A stretch of DNA of 5,301 bases from Bacillota bacterium (GTDB lineage: Bacteria; Bacillota; Dethiobacteria; DTU022), in assembly GCA_012797095.1 (NCBI GenBank), contig JAAZPS010000366.1, forward strand, positions 1 through 5,301. Direction: 5' to 3'. Under the pieces are notes generated by a model. The model saw only the letters and a list, made by a program, of their open reading frames with translations, had not been told where the DNA came from and ran no database searches. The number at the start of each line of letters is the position of its first letter. The first letter of the stretch is position 1. The position numbers and the translations under genes are program-made. This document shows positions 5,011-5,301 of this stretch, one piece after another.

Positions 5011-5055
5011 ATATTAGCGTTCTTTGTTGAGAGCATGCCATTTTTTACGATCTCA

Positions 5056-5130
5056 ACCCAAAAGGACGGGATCAATACCAGAGCAAGGGGGGATCACGGC
5101 ACGCGGTGGATGAAGATTTGACCTTTGGGT
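5056..5130 (+). other. Possible long-range stem in the lipoprotein gene leader
   Basis: ACCCAAAAGG (5056-5065) can pair with CCTTTGGGT (5122-5130) through nine base pairs and one bulged A, closing a G-rich loop of about 56 nt. It lies 47 nt ahead of the lipoprotein start. The loop matches no riboswitch consensus I know. It is structurally suggestive only. Confidence 0.3.
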
Positions 5131-5170
5131 GTTTTCAAAGAGAAGAACAGAAAGTAAATAAAAGGGGGAT

Positions 5171-5188
5171 CTATTAGTGACTAATAGA
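5171..5188 (+). repeat. Short inverted repeat over the lipoprotein start codon
   Basis: The arms CTATTAG (5171-5177) and CTAATAG (5181-5187), extended by one T-A pair from 5170 to 5188, flank a 3-nt loop TGA. The GTG start (5177-5179) lies at the top of this AU-rich hairpin, 8 nt after the AGGGGG ribosome site. It could dampen translation initiation, or be a DNA operator. Confidence 0.5.
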
Positions 5189-5301
5189 AAGAGAAAATGG
5201 GTCATCGGTACGGCGATATTTCTTGGCCTGGCTCTGCTGATGGCGATCACCGGGTGTGCGCCCGAGGATGAGAATGTGCTGAAGATCGGCATGGTCGGGC
5301 C
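5177..5301 (+). CDS. Lipoprotein, probable ABC solute-binding protein, N-terminus only
   Basis: The first 41 codons are visible before the window ends. The protein starts MTNRKRKWVIGTAIFLGLAL, a basic N-terminus and hydrophobic core. A lipobox I24-T25-G26-C27 follows, so it should be lipidated at C27 and anchored outside the cytoplasmic membrane. An acidic linker (PEDEN) and then VLKIGMVG follow. That first strand after a short linker resembles type-1 periplasmic binding proteins, such as branched-chain amino acid or related ABC receptors (typically IKIGVVGPLTG). The start is GTG with AGGGGG 8 nt upstream. It is transcribed away from carD. The lipoprotein call is firm; the solute-binding family is inferred from a few residues, and the substrate cannot be stated. 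Confidence 0.8.
   Translation, partial: MTNRKRKWVIGTAIFLGLALLMAITGCAPEDENVLKIGMVG

Larger units (their letters stand above)
4800..5176. other. Divergent intergenic region between carD and the lipoprotein gene
   Basis: These 377 bases hold no convincing gene. The left end contains the carD ribosome site and promoter. Further right are a perfect 30-bp palindrome, an AT-rich stretch (about 4943-5020) with a phased direct repeat and a 14-bp palindrome, and a possible long-range stem (5056-5130) ahead of the plus-strand gene. For the plus-strand gene I find only poor promoter matches, for example TTGTTG (5024-5029) with TACGAT (5046-5051), 16-bp spacer. Open frames here are short, lack ribosome sites, or overlap the promoter, and are not called. 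Confidence 0.7.

Noticed and set aside
4989..5030. Tiny plus-strand frame of 13 codons (MLNKGTFNISVLC)
   Set aside because: It has no ribosome site and lies in AT-rich regulatory-looking DNA; a leader peptide cannot be supported.
4823..5041. Minus-strand 72-codon frame upstream of carD
   Set aside because: It runs through the 30-bp palindrome and the carD promoter, has no ribosome site, and encodes no recognisable protein.
5084..5112. G-rich segment before the lipoprotein gene as a T-box or other known riboswitch
   Set aside because: The T-box AGGGTGG-ACCGCG core is absent on the plus strand, and no other riboswitch core I know fits.
5053..5292. Minus-strand frame opposite the lipoprotein start
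   Set aside because: It is antisense to a clear signal peptide and lipobox and lacks homology signs.

Overview
This window reads as chromosomal DNA from a low-to-mid GC Gram-positive bacterium, most likely an anaerobic member of the Clostridia (Firmicutes). The reasons are: a YacL-type PIN/TRAM gene directly followed by ispD and ispF, as in Bacillus and many Clostridia; a CarD/CdnL gene beside it; an ATP synthase operon led by atpZ and atpI; strong AGGAGG/AGGGGG-type ribosome sites; and frequent GTG, TTG and even CTG starts. The exact genus cannot be read from the sequence.

Almost all of the window (1-4799) is one head-to-tail series on the minus strand. In the order of transcription it is carD, a YacL-like membrane PIN/TRAM protein, ispD, ispF, atpZ, atpI, atpB (a), atpE (c) and the start of atpF (b), which runs off the left edge. 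Gaps from the PIN/TRAM gene onward are 2, 2, 49, 60, 0, 22 and 72 nt, which fits a single transcript or overlapping transcripts. A strong sigma-A type promoter (perfect TTGACA, 17-bp spacer, extended -10) drives carD. A weaker promoter candidate sits in the 153-nt gap between carD and the PIN/TRAM gene.

Functionally, the series joins a general transcription regulator (CarD), an RNA-binding/nuclease-fold membrane protein, two consecutive MEP-pathway steps for isoprenoid precursors (IspD, IspF) and the membrane F0 part of the ATP synthase. Three gene starts need care. carD begins at a GTG at 4799, because the longer frame runs back into its own promoter. atpZ begins at 1833, not at the longer upstream frame. 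ispF appears to begin at a rare CTG at 2362; starting at the first conventional start codon (GTG, 2293) would remove catalytic metal ligands.

The right end (4800-5301) is a divergent intergenic region followed by the start of a plus-strand lipoprotein gene, probably an ABC-type solute-binding protein, cut off by the window edge. The intergenic region is rich in symmetric elements: a perfect 30-bp palindrome upstream of the carD promoter, a 14-bp palindrome, a helically phased direct repeat, a possible long-range leader stem, and a short hairpin over the lipoprotein start codon.

I found no mobile element, CRISPR array, tRNA, rRNA or recognisable riboswitch, and no clear new multi-gene system. 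The most unusual points are the CTG-started ispF, the isp-atp gene linkage and the symmetric elements of the divergent region.
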